DNA of 13,321 bases from Planctomycetes bacterium RIFCSPHIGHO2_12_FULL_52_36 (GCA_001828545.1 MHYW01000017.1:1-13321); one strand, 5' to 3'. Shown: positions 1-6,227, numbered from the stretch's first letter. Numbers and translations are program-made. Notes: generated from the sequence alone by a model not told the origin.

Positions 1-8
1 AGCTGGCC

Positions 9-842
9 ATGGCCAGGGGGGAGGAGTTTATTCCAGTAGAGAAGGTAGTGTCAGGCAGGGCCAGGGGGAACTGGTTCAATACCGCCAAGTTAAACAACTT
101 TATAATCATGATAGCCTTCTCGGGGGCGGTGCTATTCTTTATAATCCATGCCAGGAGGAACCCTAATATCTTCCTGCGGAAGATAAGCGGGCTGGATGCG
201 GTGGACGAGGCCCTGGGCAGGGCCACGGAGATGGGCAGGCCAGTGCTCTTTGTCCATGGTCTCACCGGCATGGGCAGTATCTCCACCATGGCCTCCGTGA
301 ACATCCTGAGCCGTATAGCCTACCGCATAGCAGAGTACGATGCCGTGCTCAAGGTGGTGAACAACGACCCTATCGTCCTCTCAGTCAGCCAGGAGGTGGT
401 CAAAGAGGCCTATCTGGAGGCCGGGCGTCCGGACGCCTATAACCAGGATAACGTGGTAATGGTGGCCTCCGAGCAGTTCCCCTACGTGGCGGCGGTCGGC
501 GGCATCATGGCCAGGGAGAGACCGGCGGCCAACTTCTTCATGGGCTACTTCTATGCCGAGAGCCTCATCCTGGCCGAGACGGGGGCCTCCACGGGGGCCA
601 TCCAGATAGCAGGCACTGACTCCTATACCCAGCTCCCCTTTTTTATCACCACCTGCGACTACACCCTTATGGGAGAAGAGCTGTACGCCGCCAGTGCCTA
701 TCTCTCCAGGGAGCCAATGCTGTTAGGGAGTCTCAGGGCACAGGACCTGGGCAAGGCGGCTATCATCGTCATCCTCTTCTTCGGGACGGCCCTCTCCAGT
801 TTTGGCATAGGGTTCGTCAGTCAGGTCTTTCGGGCATTCTGA
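9..842 (+). CDS. DUF6754-family membrane-anchored protein, function unknown
   Basis: The protein matches my memory of the DUF6754 family, whose function is not known. Family-like stretches are GLDAVDEALGRATEMGRPVL (about residues 61-80), VVKEAYLEAGRPDAYN (130-145), AANFFMGYFYAESLILAETG (173-192), and PFFITTCDYTLMGEELYAAS (210-229). One hydrophobic helix lies at residues 28-47 and another at 249-271, so a soluble alternating alpha/beta domain of about 200 residues is held between two membrane anchors. No catalytic motif is obvious. The start is uncertain: the reading frame is open to the window edge and no ribosome-binding site can be seen in the eight bases available, so the true N-terminus may lie upstream. 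The TGA stop is 15 bases before the next gene, which indicates an operon. The family call is firm; any role is unknown. Confidence 0.85.
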   Translation: MARGEEFIPVEKVVSGRARGNWFNTAKLNNFIIMIAFSGAVLFFIIHARRNPNIFLRKISGLDAVDEALGRATEMGRPVLFVHGLTGMGSISTMASVNILSRIAYRIAEYDAVLKVVNNDPIVLSVSQEVVKEAYLEAGRPDAYNQDNVVMVASEQFPYVAAVGGIMARERPAANFFMGYFYAESLILAETGASTGAIQIAGTDSYTQLPFFITTCDYTLMGEELYAASAYLSREPMLLGSLRAQDLGKAAIIVILFFGTALSSFGIGFVSQVFRAF

Positions 843-857
843 CACAGGAGGCATAAC

Positions 858-1511
858 TTGTCCTTTTTACGCAGAACCGTACCTCTGGCCATAGCCTTTA
901 CCGTCGGGGTGCTTATGGCCTTTCAGTACTTCGTCCCGCATCCCCACTCCAAGGCATTCCTGGAACTCATGACCCGTTGGGACAGGATAATAGCAGGCTT
1001 CGCCGTGTTCATCGGGATATACAGCCTCTTCCACCTCCACTGGACCCGTATCCGTAGAAAGGCAGCAGGGTGGGGTTACAGTATCTTCGTCTTCCTGGGT
1101 GCGGGTATCACCATCGCCTTTGGCCTCTATAATGGCGGGGAGGCCTTCTGGCATGATAAAAAGGAAGACACCATGTTTGACTGGCTCTTCCTTTACGTCC
1201 AGGTACCTGCCGGTGCCACCATCTTCTCCATCCTCGCCTTTTTTATGGCCTCTGCGGCCTACAGGACCTTCAGGGCCAGGACGGTAGAATCCACCGTACT
1301 CCTGATAGCCGCCATTATCGTCATGCTGGGAAGGGTACCCGTCGGGACCCTCATCTCCCCGTACATCCCAGTGGCGGCAGATTGGATTATGGGCGTGCCA
1401 AATCTGGCCGCCAAGCGGGGGATACTCCTGGGCGTTAGCCTGGGTGCCATTGCTACCTCTATCAAGATTATCTTTGGGGTAGAAAGGCAGTATCTGGGAG
1501 GAGGAGACTAA
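858..1511 (+). CDS. Polytopic membrane protein of the DUF6754 module
   Basis: This is a 217-residue, strongly hydrophobic protein with about six predicted membrane helices (near residues 8-26, 42-62, 73-92, 110-133, 143-165 and 184-205). The start is TTG, supported by the Shine-Dalgarno sequence AGGAGG at 846-851, six bases upstream. No enzymatic motif is visible. The C-terminal part, with RGILLGVSLGAIATSIKI and then a short polar tail ending YLGGGD, resembles hypothetical proteins that I recall next to DUF6754 genes; this is memory, not a search. The 15-base gap to the preceding gene makes co-transcription likely. It may be an integral-membrane subunit partnering the two anchored proteins, but that is inference. 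A hairpin that could end transcription follows the stop codon. Confidence 0.8.
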   Translation: MSFLRRTVPLAIAFTVGVLMAFQYFVPHPHSKAFLELMTRWDRIIAGFAVFIGIYSLFHLHWTRIRRKAAGWGYSIFVFLGAGITIAFGLYNGGEAFWHDKKEDTMFDWLFLYVQVPAGATIFSILAFFMASAAYRTFRARTVESTVLLIAAIIVMLGRVPVGTLISPYIPVAADWIMGVPNLAAKRGILLGVSLGAIATSIKIIFGVERQYLGGGD

Positions 1512-1533
1512 AACATATGGTTCAAGACCTCTG

Positions 1534-1559
1534 CTAAAGGCTTCTATGCCTTTAGTTTT
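1534..1559 (+). terminator. Possible intrinsic terminator after the first two genes
   Basis: A perfect eight-base stem (CTAAAGGC, loop TTCTAT, GCCTTTAG) is followed by TTTT, 22 bases after the TAA of the preceding gene. It also lies in the left end of a repeat element, so the terminator role is uncertain. Confidence 0.35.
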
Positions 1560-1609
1560 CCCCTCCCTAGATGGGAGGGGGAAGGGGGAGGGTGATATTC
1601 ACCCCCACC

Positions 1610-1622
1610 CCGCCTGAGGCGG
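1610..1622. repeat. CCGCC-TGA-GGCGG palindrome, copy 1
   Basis: A 13-base palindrome of the family found seven times in the gaps of this window. This copy lies inside element A and interrupts sequence that is continuous in the related element at 2734-2922. Confidence 0.7.
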
Positions 1623-1687
1623 ATTTTCAACCTACCCTCCCCCATCAAGGGGGAGGGAATTTAGGTTGCTACTTTTGTAGAGGTCTA

Positions 1688-1718
1688 GGTTCAAAAGTTT
1701 AAGAGTTCAAAAGTTCAA
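1688..1718. repeat. GTTCAAAAG short-period repeat
   Basis: Imperfect repetition of GTTCAAAAGTTTAAGA-like units. The same family in the opposite orientation is at 10642-10687, and a fragment (GGTTCAAGGGCTTAA) directly precedes the start codon at 1838. Confidence 0.55.
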
Positions 1719-1719
1719 T

Positions 1720-1732
1720 CCGCCTCAGGCGG
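1720..1732. repeat. CCGCC-TCA-GGCGG palindrome, copy 2
   Basis: This copy is preceded by CAAT, as is the copy at 1806-1820. It lies eight bases before a GTAG...CTAC double hairpin. Confidence 0.7.
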
Positions 1733-1739
1733 CCAGCAG

Positions 1740-1793
1740 GTAGCCGCAGGCTTTAGCCTGCGAACAACCACGCAACCTAAAGGTTGCGGCTAC
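1740..1793. repeat. REP/BIME-like double hairpin with GTAG...CTAC ends
   Basis: The element starts GTAG and ends CTAC. Inside are two perfect hairpins: CGCAGGC-TTTA-GCCTGCG and CGCAACC-TAAA-GGTTGCG, separated by AACAACCA. A GTAG tetranucleotide at the foot of a hairpin, paired with an inverted copy, is the known layout of REP pairs (BIMEs) acted on by REP-associated tyrosine transposases (RAYTs). No such transposase gene is in the window. Confidence 0.6.
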
Positions 1794-1805
1794 ATAAATT
1801 TGCAA

Positions 1806-1820
1806 TCCGCCTCAGGCGGA
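1806..1820. repeat. TCCGCC-TCA-GGCGGA palindrome, copy 3
   Basis: A full 15-base copy lying 17 bases upstream of the probable ATG of the next gene, so it forms part of that gene's leader. Confidence 0.7.
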
Positions 1821-1837
1821 AAAGGTTCAAGGGCTTA

Positions 1838-2668
1838 ATGGAAAGGTTCCTTAATATAGACAGGCGTATAATCTTTGCGGCAGTGGCCCTGGCGGTCATC
1901 GGGTCCCTGCTCGTAGATTTCAGCCTGCCCGTACCGGCCACCCCGCCCGTACAGAAGATATTTGACAAGATAGAATCCCTGCCGCCAGGCGCCCATTTCC
2001 TCCTCTCCTTTGATTACGACCCCTCAAGCAAGGAAGAACTCCAGCCCATGGCCCTCGCCCTCCTCCACCATTGCTTCCGGAGGGGGGTAAAGGTGATTGG
2101 CATGACCCATAACCCCGGGGGGACAGGACTGGCCGAGCAGGCCCTGAACTCCACCGCCTCTATTTATCAGAGGAAATACAAAGAGGACTACGTCTTCCTG
2201 GGCTACAAACCAGGAGGGGCCTCATTGGTCATCAATATGGGGGAAGACATACACACCGCCTTCTTGAAAGACTTTTATGGGAACGATACCACTACCCTGC
2301 CGGCACTACAAGGAGTAGAGAGCCTCAGGGACATAGACTACCTGGTTGACCTGGCGGCCGGGGTTACGATAGAGACCTGGATCGCCTTCGGCAAGGAGAA
2401 ATACCAGTTTGAGATGGGGGCCGGCTGTACGGCAGTCATCGGTCCGGAGATGTACCCCTTTCTGGACAGCCGCCAGATAAATGGCCTCATGGCAGGACTA
2501 AAAGGGGCGGCAGAGTACGAGGTACTGGTGGAACGCAAGGCCCAGGCCTTTGAGGGTATGCGACCCCAGAGCGTGACCCACTGTCTGGTAATCCTCTTCG
2601 TCCTCTTTGGAAACGTAGCCTTCTTCGTCAGCGGCAGTTTCAGGACACAGAGGAGACCACGGAGATGA
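1838..2668 (+). CDS. Membrane-anchored soluble-domain protein of the DUF6754 module
   Basis: A 276-residue protein with a hydrophobic helix at about residues 10-29, a soluble domain, a second helix at 246-266, and a short basic tail. The soluble part has strand-helix-strand character: AHFLLSFDYDPSSKEELQPM (52-71), a helix, GVKVIGMTHNPGG (83-95), and later DYVFLGYKPGGASLVINMG (117-135). I recall similar uncharacterised proteins beside DUF6754 genes, but can name no family and no reaction. The start was set at ATG 1838, with AAGGG at 1829-1833. The frame continues upstream to a TTG at 1784, but that extension would translate a repeat palindrome and is unlikely to be real. Its helix-domain-helix layout mirrors that of the DUF6754 protein, which suggests that the two pair up at the membrane (inference). 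Confidence 0.8.
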   Translation: MERFLNIDRRIIFAAVALAVIGSLLVDFSLPVPATPPVQKIFDKIESLPPGAHFLLSFDYDPSSKEELQPMALALLHHCFRRGVKVIGMTHNPGGTGLAEQALNSTASIYQRKYKEDYVFLGYKPGGASLVINMGEDIHTAFLKDFYGNDTTTLPALQGVESLRDIDYLVDLAAGVTIETWIAFGKEKYQFEMGAGCTAVIGPEMYPFLDSRQINGLMAGLKGAAEYEVLVERKAQAFEGMRPQSVTHCLVILFVLFGNVAFFVSGSFRTQRRPRR

Positions 2669-2680
2669 TAAAAATACCTG

Positions 2681-2695
2681 TCCGCCCCAGGCGGA
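2681..2695. repeat. TCCGCC-CCA-GGCGGA palindrome, copy 4
   Basis: A 15-base palindrome 12 bases after the stop of the preceding gene. It is followed at once by the purine-rich AAGGAGAG. Confidence 0.65.
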
Positions 2696-2705
2696 AAGGA
2701 GAGAT

Positions 2706-2786
2706 ATGAAAAAGTGCATAGGCATCGTTAGATTTCCCCCTCCCTTGAGGGGAGGGGGTAGGGGGAGGGTGATTTTCCCCCTCTAA
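2706..2786 (+). other. Very short reading frame with a good ribosome-binding site
   Basis: ATG 2706 follows AAGGAGAG at a plausible distance and opens a 26-codon frame starting MKKCIGIVRF. After about ten codons it runs into the C/G-rich repeat at 2734 and stops at 2784-2786. It may be the 5' remnant of a gene disrupted by the repeat, or chance. I recognise no family. Confidence 0.2.
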
Positions 2787-2922
2787 CACACCCCCTGCCC
2801 CCTCTTAAAAGAGGGGGAAAAGGGTATTAAGGGGTGTGTTCACCCCCACCCTTCCCTCCCCCCTCAAGGGGGAGGGAAAAACAGCACTAGAACGGAAAAA
2901 GCTAGACTTTTGCAAAGGTCTC
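2734..2922. repeat. C/G-rich intergenic element B with a nested inverted repeat
   Basis: Related to element A at 1525-1686: both contain GGGGGAGGGTGAT, TTCACCCCCACCC, a CCCTCCCCC/GGGGGAGGG hairpin and a right end like ACTTTTG-AAGGTCT. Between GGTGAT and TTCACCCCC this copy carries about 65 extra bases. These form their own nested hairpin: AACACACCCC (2785-2794) pairs with GGGGTGTGTT (2831-2840) around the palindrome at 2798-2817. No left terminal motif matching the right end could be found. It lies between two genes of the membrane module and holds no convincing gene. Confidence 0.65.
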
Positions 2923-2928
2923 AAAGAG

Positions 2929-3681
2929 ATGATAAGAATAAATAATAGGAGTTTTGACTTCTGGCTCCTCGTCGGCACCCTCGGCCTCTTTGCCCTGGTG
3001 AACCTCCTCTTTTTCCTGCTGGGGAAGTTGGGTCTTAGCTGGGAAGGCTTTGGGATAATGATTGCCGCAGGCCTCACCCTGGCCGTGTACAGTTTCCTCT
3101 ACAAGGATAACCCTGCCTTTAAGGTAGTGGAAAACCTGTATGTAGGGGTAGCCCTGGGCTATACGGTCATCATCACCTGGTTTAATGCCCTGAAACCCGA
3201 CCTCTACGACCCCCTCCTCGTCCCCATTTTTACGGGAAGGCAGGCCCAGTACCTGTTGCTTGTCCCCATGTTCCTTGGCATCTTCATGATACTCAGGTTC
3301 ACGAGGGTGCTGACCTGGCTGAGCCGATGGAGCTTTGCCTTCGTGGTGGGACTGGGAGCCGGGATAACCATCCCCAACCTCATCCACTCCTTCATCCTCA
3401 AACAGCTTGAGCCCTCCATGCACCCCGTGTTTTACGGTGGCGAGACCGTCCTGGCCAGTATCAACACCCTGCTCATCCTCCTGGGGGTCACCTCTGTCCT
3501 CATCTATTTCTTCTTCTCTGTAGAGCACAAAGGCCCGGTGGGGGTAATCTCCAGGATAGGTATCTGGTTCCTGATGGTCTCCTTCGGCGCCTCTTTCGGC
3601 TACACCGTCATGGGCCGTATGTCCCTCCTCATAGGCAGGGTGATGTTCTTGATGAGGGATTGGCTGGGAATAATTCAATGA
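2929..3681 (+). CDS. Seven-helix membrane protein of the DUF6754 module
   Basis: A 250-residue, very hydrophobic protein with about seven predicted membrane helices (near residues 11-31, 38-57, 67-86, 107-124, 133-156, 172-197 and 204-227). Conspicuous segments are LYVGVALGYTVIITWFNAL (70-88) and SRWSFAFVVGLGAGITIPN (132-150), which resemble hypothetical proteins I recall near DUF6754. No transport or enzyme signature is recognised. ATG 2929 is chosen with AAAGG at 2914-2918. The frame remains open upstream to a GTG at 2836, but that part would be translated from the C/G-rich repeat. The stop codon abuts a long inverted repeat. It probably forms the main membrane-embedded part of the four-gene module (inference). 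Confidence 0.8.
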   Translation: MIRINNRSFDFWLLVGTLGLFALVNLLFFLLGKLGLSWEGFGIMIAAGLTLAVYSFLYKDNPAFKVVENLYVGVALGYTVIITWFNALKPDLYDPLLVPIFTGRQAQYLLLVPMFLGIFMILRFTRVLTWLSRWSFAFVVGLGAGITIPNLIHSFILKQLEPSMHPVFYGGETVLASINTLLILLGVTSVLIYFFFSVEHKGPVGVISRIGIWFLMVSFGASFGYTVMGRMSLLIGRVMFLMRDWLGIIQ

Positions 3682-3758
3682 CTAGTAGCTAGTAGTCAGT
3701 AGCTAGTAGCTAGGGTTGAATTTTTTCCCTGACTACTGGCTACTAGCTACTGGCTACT
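3682..3758. repeat. TAGTAGC inverted repeat, possible bidirectional terminator
   Basis: The left arm (3683-3715) and right arm (3727-3758), both built from CTAGTAGCTAGTAG-like units, are complementary over about 32 bases with a few mismatches. The loop is TTGAATTTTTT. The element lies between convergent genes, so it could end transcription from both sides. The TAG stop of the minus-strand sensor gene (3747-3749) and its last residues are inside the right arm. Confidence 0.6.
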
Positions 3759-5813
3759 GTACTTCCGCCTTATCTCTGATATTACCCCCTTCTGGTAGGC
3801 CCTCTCAAAGGCCTCCACTGCCATGGGGCAGAGTTCCTTGCCCTTCATAGCCCTAATCTCCTGCACGGCCTGTTCCTCACTCCAGGCAGGTTTATAGGGA
3901 CGCCTGGAGGTGAGGGCGTCAAAGACGTCGGCCAACTTGGCTATCCTGGCCTCTATGGGGATTTCTGCCCCTTTAAGCCCCTTTGGATAACCCGTGCCAT
4001 CCCAATTTTCGTGGTGGTGGAGGGCAATGTTTTTGGCTACCTGGAAGGACTCCCCGAAGAGTATGTTTGCACCGGCCAGAGAATGGCCCTTCATCACCTC
4101 CCGCTCCTCTGGGGTTAGTGGGCCTGGTTTTCTGAGAATGCTTTCGGGGGTGTTTATCTTGCCCACATCGTGCAGGATACTGGATACGCCTATCTCATTG
4201 GCCAATTCCTCTGTAAGCCCAAGCTCCCTGGCAATTGTAGTGGAGTACTCCCTGATTCTACGGACATGGTCCCCCGTTACCTCGTCCTTTTCTGCACAGG
4301 CCATGGCAAACATATATATAGTCTCCTCAAACTGCCCCTGGATGCGGCGGTGGAGCGTCTCCATGTCCCTGGCATGACGCCCCAGTAGTTCCACCCTCCT
4401 CTTTTCCTCCGTAATATCCCTCATGAGACCTATATAGCCCCTGGGGATACCATCCAGGTCTTTGAAGGTACTGATGTCAAGATAGCAATTCCAGGGTGTA
4501 CCATCCTTACGCCTGTTCACCACCTCCCCGGACCATCTCCCCTTTTTGACGAGACCGGTGCCTATCTCTGCAAAGACATAGGGCGGTGTCTCCCTACTGC
4601 CAAGGAGTTTCGGCGTCTGACCAATGAGTTCCTCTGGTGTGTAACCAGTTATCTGGAGGCAGATGGGGTTCACCCTGATTATCTTCCTCTCAAGGTCTGT
4701 AAGGAGGACGCACTCATTGAGGTTTTCAAAGGCCTGACGGTCTATCTGGAGTTCCTCTGTGCTCCTTCGCAAGTCCTTTAGACTCTGCTGAAGTCCTTCC
4801 TCCACCCGCTTCCGTTCAATCGCCATGGCAAGTACGTTGGCAACGGATTGAAGGAAGTTAATATCGTCTCTCGTGAACGTACGCCGGCTGGTAGTGTGTG
4901 CACCCAGGACACCAAAAGGACGCTCCTTCCCGTGTATAATAACGCTCATGCCACTAATCACCCCGTGGTCGTGGAGTAGTGGTGGCCCGGTGAACCTCTT
5001 TTCTGTGCGAAGGTCTTCTACAACCACCGGCCTGCTAGAAAACAGGGTATAGCCGGCCTGTGAATTAGTCTCCGTACCCACCGTGGCATGCCCCACATAC
5101 CCCTCCTTCCAGCCCACACCTGCCCGTAACAGCAGGGTAGCGGTATCAGGAAGGAGTTCCAGTACCTTGCAGTATTCTACCCTCAGGGTTTCTGCGGTGC
5201 GGGTGACTACTTCGTTCATCAGGACGGGAAGTTCGGTGTCGGCCAGTGCACGTTGACCGAGTTCGGCTACGACTGCCTGCTGGTGGGCACGAGTCTTGAG
5301 TTCCTCCAGCCCCTCTCTTAGCTCCCCTGTATAGGCCAGTTCATAGGCTTCCAGGGCCCACTGGGTATCAAAATAGAGGATAGAGCAGATGGCCCTTCCT
5401 GTCTTTAGCAGTTTGTCTGTATCCATCTGACTGTTTCTGCGGATTAACCCTACAAGGAGCCATTCGTAGCGGTGGACGGCCCCCAGGTACCACTTGATGC
5501 CCAGCCCAATCTTATAGTGGATTTCCCCTATACGCATCCGACTCTCTACATATTCTGGTCCATACTCACCAGAAAATAGGCTGGTGAGGTAATGTTTTTG
5601 TGCCTCCTTAAGCCTGTTCACTGTGGCCTCGTCCTTGAGGATTTTTTTGGTCTCTTCAAACCGCAGGAGGTGGGAATAAAAGGCCTCTACCAATTCGTCC
5701 AGGTGGGCAATAACGATGGGGCGCACTTCACGGAGTAGGGTTACGTCTTCCTCCGTCAATTCCGTATAGCACTTTCGTAGGGCTATCTCCTTCTCGCCGA
5801 TTTCAGGTCTCAT
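3747..5813 (-). CDS. Globin-coupled GAF-PAS-HD-GYP sensor, putative c-di-GMP phosphodiesterase
   Basis: A 688-residue cytoplasmic protein. Residues about 15-165 are a protoglobin sensor: IGEIHYKIGLGIKWYLGAV (95-113) aligns with the proximal-histidine region of HemAT, giving His99 as the haem ligand, and Tyr46 in EAFYSHL matches the HemAT distal tyrosine. A GAF domain (about 190-335), a PAS domain (about 355-470, ending in the typical GLMRDITEEKR) and a short coiled coil follow. The HD-GYP domain (about 495-685) has TGDHVRRI (His516), HDVGKI (548-553), HHHENWDGTGYPKG (599-612) and ADVFDAL, so all key metal and GYP residues are present. HD-GYP domains hydrolyse c-di-GMP, and globin-coupled sensors bind O2 or other haem ligands, so gas-controlled c-di-GMP turnover is likely. 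No membrane helix is seen. The start follows AGGGGAG and a good promoter; the stop lies in a repeat. Confidence 0.93.
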   Translation of the reverse strand: MRPEIGEKEIALRKCYTELTEEDVTLLREVRPIVIAHLDELVEAFYSHLLRFEETKKILKDEATVNRLKEAQKHYLTSLFSGEYGPEYVESRMRIGEIHYKIGLGIKWYLGAVHRYEWLLVGLIRRNSQMDTDKLLKTGRAICSILYFDTQWALEAYELAYTGELREGLEELKTRAHQQAVVAELGQRALADTELPVLMNEVVTRTAETLRVEYCKVLELLPDTATLLLRAGVGWKEGYVGHATVGTETNSQAGYTLFSSRPVVVEDLRTEKRFTGPPLLHDHGVISGMSVIIHGKERPFGVLGAHTTSRRTFTRDDINFLQSVANVLAMAIERKRVEEGLQQSLKDLRRSTEELQIDRQAFENLNECVLLTDLERKIIRVNPICLQITGYTPEELIGQTPKLLGSRETPPYVFAEIGTGLVKKGRWSGEVVNRRKDGTPWNCYLDISTFKDLDGIPRGYIGLMRDITEEKRRVELLGRHARDMETLHRRIQGQFEETIYMFAMACAEKDEVTGDHVRRIREYSTTIARELGLTEELANEIGVSSILHDVGKINTPESILRKPGPLTPEEREVMKGHSLAGANILFGESFQVAKNIALHHHENWDGTGYPKGLKGAEIPIEARIAKLADVFDALTSRRPYKPAWSEEQAVQEIRAMKGKELCPMAVEAFERAYQKGVISEIRRKYSSQ

Positions 5814-5878
5814 ACTCTCCCCTGCAGCCGTTACCTGCCATCAGGATTAAGGCTTATGCCCCCGCACCTATTGACAGC

Positions 5879-5907
5879 ATAATAAATAGAAATGCTTCCT
5901 TTTTCAA
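5879..5907 (-). promoter_or_regulatory. Sigma-70 promoter for the globin/HD-GYP sensor gene
   Basis: Reading on the minus strand, TTGAAA (5907-5902) and TATTAT (5884-5879) are separated by 17 bases. This would start transcription near 5872 and leave an untranslated leader of about 60 bases before ATG 5813. Confidence 0.6.
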
Positions 5908-5933
5908 TAAGAAAGAAAATAAAATGTGTGGAG

Positions 5934-6004
5934 TCTAGGGTAGGGAGTAGGGGCGGGGTTCCCCCGCCCAACCGGGGACGAAAATAGTAGGGAGTAGGGG
6001 GTTT
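5934..6004. repeat. GGGAGTAGG repeats around a GC-rich palindrome
   Basis: GGGTAGGGAGTAGGGG and GTAGGGAGTAGGGGG flank a GC-rich hairpin (GGGGCGGGG / CCCCCGCCC). Related GGGAGTAGG tracts, inverted, are at about 7846-7866 and 7936-7963. The whole gap from 5908 to 6152 contains only repeats and no credible gene. Confidence 0.5.
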
Positions 6005-6033
6005 GTAGGGGCGACCCGGCGGGTCGCCCCTAC
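6005..6033. repeat. GTAGGGGC...GCCCCTAC palindrome, copy 1
   Basis: A perfect hairpin with 13-base arms (GTAGGGGCGACCC) and a 3-base loop, GGC. It shares its outer eight bases with the palindromes at 6110 and 10464 while the inner arms differ. Confidence 0.75.
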
Positions 6034-6064
6034 TCACCACAAAGGACAGGGAGGTAGCCACAAC

Positions 6065-6092
6065 TCCGCCAGAGGCGGATCCGCCTAAGGCG
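6065..6092. repeat. Two adjoining TCCGCC...GGCGGA palindromes, copies 5 and 6
   Basis: TCCGCC-AGA-GGCGGA is joined directly to TCCGCC-TAA-GGCG, the second lacking its final GA. This is the only back-to-back pair of the family in the window. Confidence 0.65.
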
Positions 6093-6109
6093 TGACTTTA
6101 GGTTACGCA

Positions 6110-6137
6110 GTAGGGGCACGTTGCAACGTGCCCCTAC
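6110..6137. repeat. GTAGGGGC...GCCCCTAC palindrome, copy 2
   Basis: A perfect 28-base palindrome with 14-base arms GTAGGGGCACGTTG. It lies 15 bases beyond the 3' end of the tRNA gene on the minus strand, where its hairpin could affect tRNA 3' processing or termination. Confidence 0.75.
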
Positions 6138-6152
6138 CAGGGAGGAAAGAAA

Positions 6153-6227
6153 TGGTAGCGGGGAGAGGGATCGAACCTCCGACCAGCGGCTTATGAGTCC
6201 GCTGCTCTACCACTGAGCTACCCCGCC
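6153..6227 (-). tRNA. tRNA-Met (CAT), probably elongator
   Basis: A complete 75-base cloverleaf on the minus strand: acceptor GGCGGGG/CCCCGCT with a G1-U72 wobble, D arm GCTC-AGTGGTA-GAGC, anticodon loop CTCATAA (anticodon at 6195-6193), variable loop TGGTC, T arm GGAGG-TTCGATC-CCTCT, discriminator A, and an encoded CCA end. The B. subtilis elongator tRNA-Met, as I recall it, also has G1-U72. The initiator features (C1-A72 mismatch, three G-C pairs at the base of the anticodon stem) are absent. A CAT anticodon is also used by tRNA-Ile2 after lysidine modification, so this cannot be fully excluded. The anticodon stem closes with an unusual A31-G39 mismatch. Confidence 0.92.

Larger units (their letters stand above)
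1525..1686. repeat. C/G-rich intergenic element A with inverted ends
   Basis: This 162-base element starts with AGACCTCTGCTAAA and ends with the inverted counterpart of AGACCTCTACAAAA, giving imperfect terminal inverted repeats (12 of 14 match). The interior holds runs of C and G that fold on themselves, notably CCCTCCCCC (1635-1643), loop ATCAA, GGGGGAGGG (1649-1657). It contains no gene. The G runs at 1573-1592 could form a G-quadruplex. A second related element lies at 2734-2922. It resembles a non-autonomous, MITE-like element, but no target-site duplication is evident. Confidence 0.65.

Noticed and set aside
1784..1837. N-terminal extension of gene 3 starting at TTG 1784
   Set aside because: It would translate the end of a GTAG...CTAC palindrome and a TCCGCC palindrome; ATG 1838 directly precedes the first hydrophobic helix and has a possible ribosome-binding site.
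2836..2928. N-terminal extension of gene 4 starting at GTG 2836
   Set aside because: The extra 31 residues are encoded by the C/G-rich repeat and look unlike the rest of the protein.
2902..3678. 258-codon minus-strand frame opposite gene 4
   Set aside because: Polar, low-complexity translation rich in E, G, H and D, the expected shadow of a hydrophobic membrane protein on the other strand.
5831..6061. 76-codon minus-strand frame upstream of the sensor gene
   Set aside because: It runs through GTAGGGG and GGGAGTAGG repeats and over the promoter of the sensor gene.
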